From JAHJGG01 sp041658785 (GTDB lineage: Bacteria; Patescibacteriota; Patescibacteriia; Magasanikbacterales; UBA922), in assembly GCA_041658785.1 (NCBI GenBank), contig JBAZZL010000048.1, positions 1-6,416 of the forward strand: DNA of 6,416 bases, read 5' to 3'. Numbering within the stretch: position 1 is the stretch's first letter; each line of letters starts with the position of its first letter. The translations under genes were made by a program, and so were the position numbers. This document shows positions 6,386 to 6,416 of this stretch, one piece after another. The notes beneath the pieces were generated by a model. That model had not been told where the DNA came from. It did no database searches and saw nothing but the letters and a program-made list of their open reading frames with translations.

Positions 6386-6416
6386 TCGCTTTTCCGCCGC
6401 CGAATTTCGTGCCAGC

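Larger units (their letters stand above)
5979..6416. other. Gene-free right end rich in short repeats
   Basis: I find no credible gene in this 438-base stretch. The short open frames on either strand (for example 6067-6258 and 6303-6106) have non-ATG or repeat-derived starts, no recognisable domain and no ribosome site. The left part holds the promoter of the DedA/PAP2 gene. The middle has a small AAAAGC/GCTTTT hairpin (6126-6140) and direct repeats. The right part is a hairpin and a MITE-like palindromic block. Confidence 0.7.

Overview
All four protein-coding genes lie on the minus strand, so transcription runs right to left. In that order they are a DedA/PAP2 membrane protein (5978-4674), folD (4588-3719), purA (3653-2346) and purL (2269 to beyond base 1, so its C-terminus is missing). 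folD, purA and purL form a nucleotide/one-carbon cluster. FolD makes 10-formyl-tetrahydrofolate, the formyl donor in purine synthesis. PurL makes FGAM in the de novo pathway. PurA starts the branch from IMP to AMP. The DedA/PAP2 gene has its own promoter-like region and is probably a separate unit.

The organism appears to be an uncultured bacterium with a moderately AT-rich genome. The DedA-PAP2 fusion, the weak or absent Shine-Dalgarno sequences before all four genes and the many short palindromic repeats would fit Patescibacteria (CPR) or a similar environmental lineage. There is no rRNA or other marker, so this placement is tentative. TAG, TGA and TAA are all used as stops, so the genetic code looks standard.

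The most distinctive feature is repeat DNA. Small palindromic elements of different types occur at or near most gene boundaries, and one lies inside a gene. (1) An element of about 58 bp with two hairpins (511-568) sits in frame inside purL and is translated as an extra loop. (2) A repeat-like AT-rich block fills the purA-purL spacer (2301-2335). (3) An 82-bp imperfect palindrome (3662-3743) fills the folD-purA junction and encodes the last FolD residues and its stop codon. (4) The gene-free right end (5979-6416) holds direct repeats, a perfect 8-bp hairpin and a MITE-like block with 12-bp perfect terminal inverted repeats (6283-6385).

The DedA half of the DedA/PAP2 protein appears to have lost the core of its domain by an in-frame deletion, while all three PAP2 phosphatase motifs are intact. 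I see no CRISPR array, tRNA, rRNA, transposase, toxin-antitoxin or defence system.
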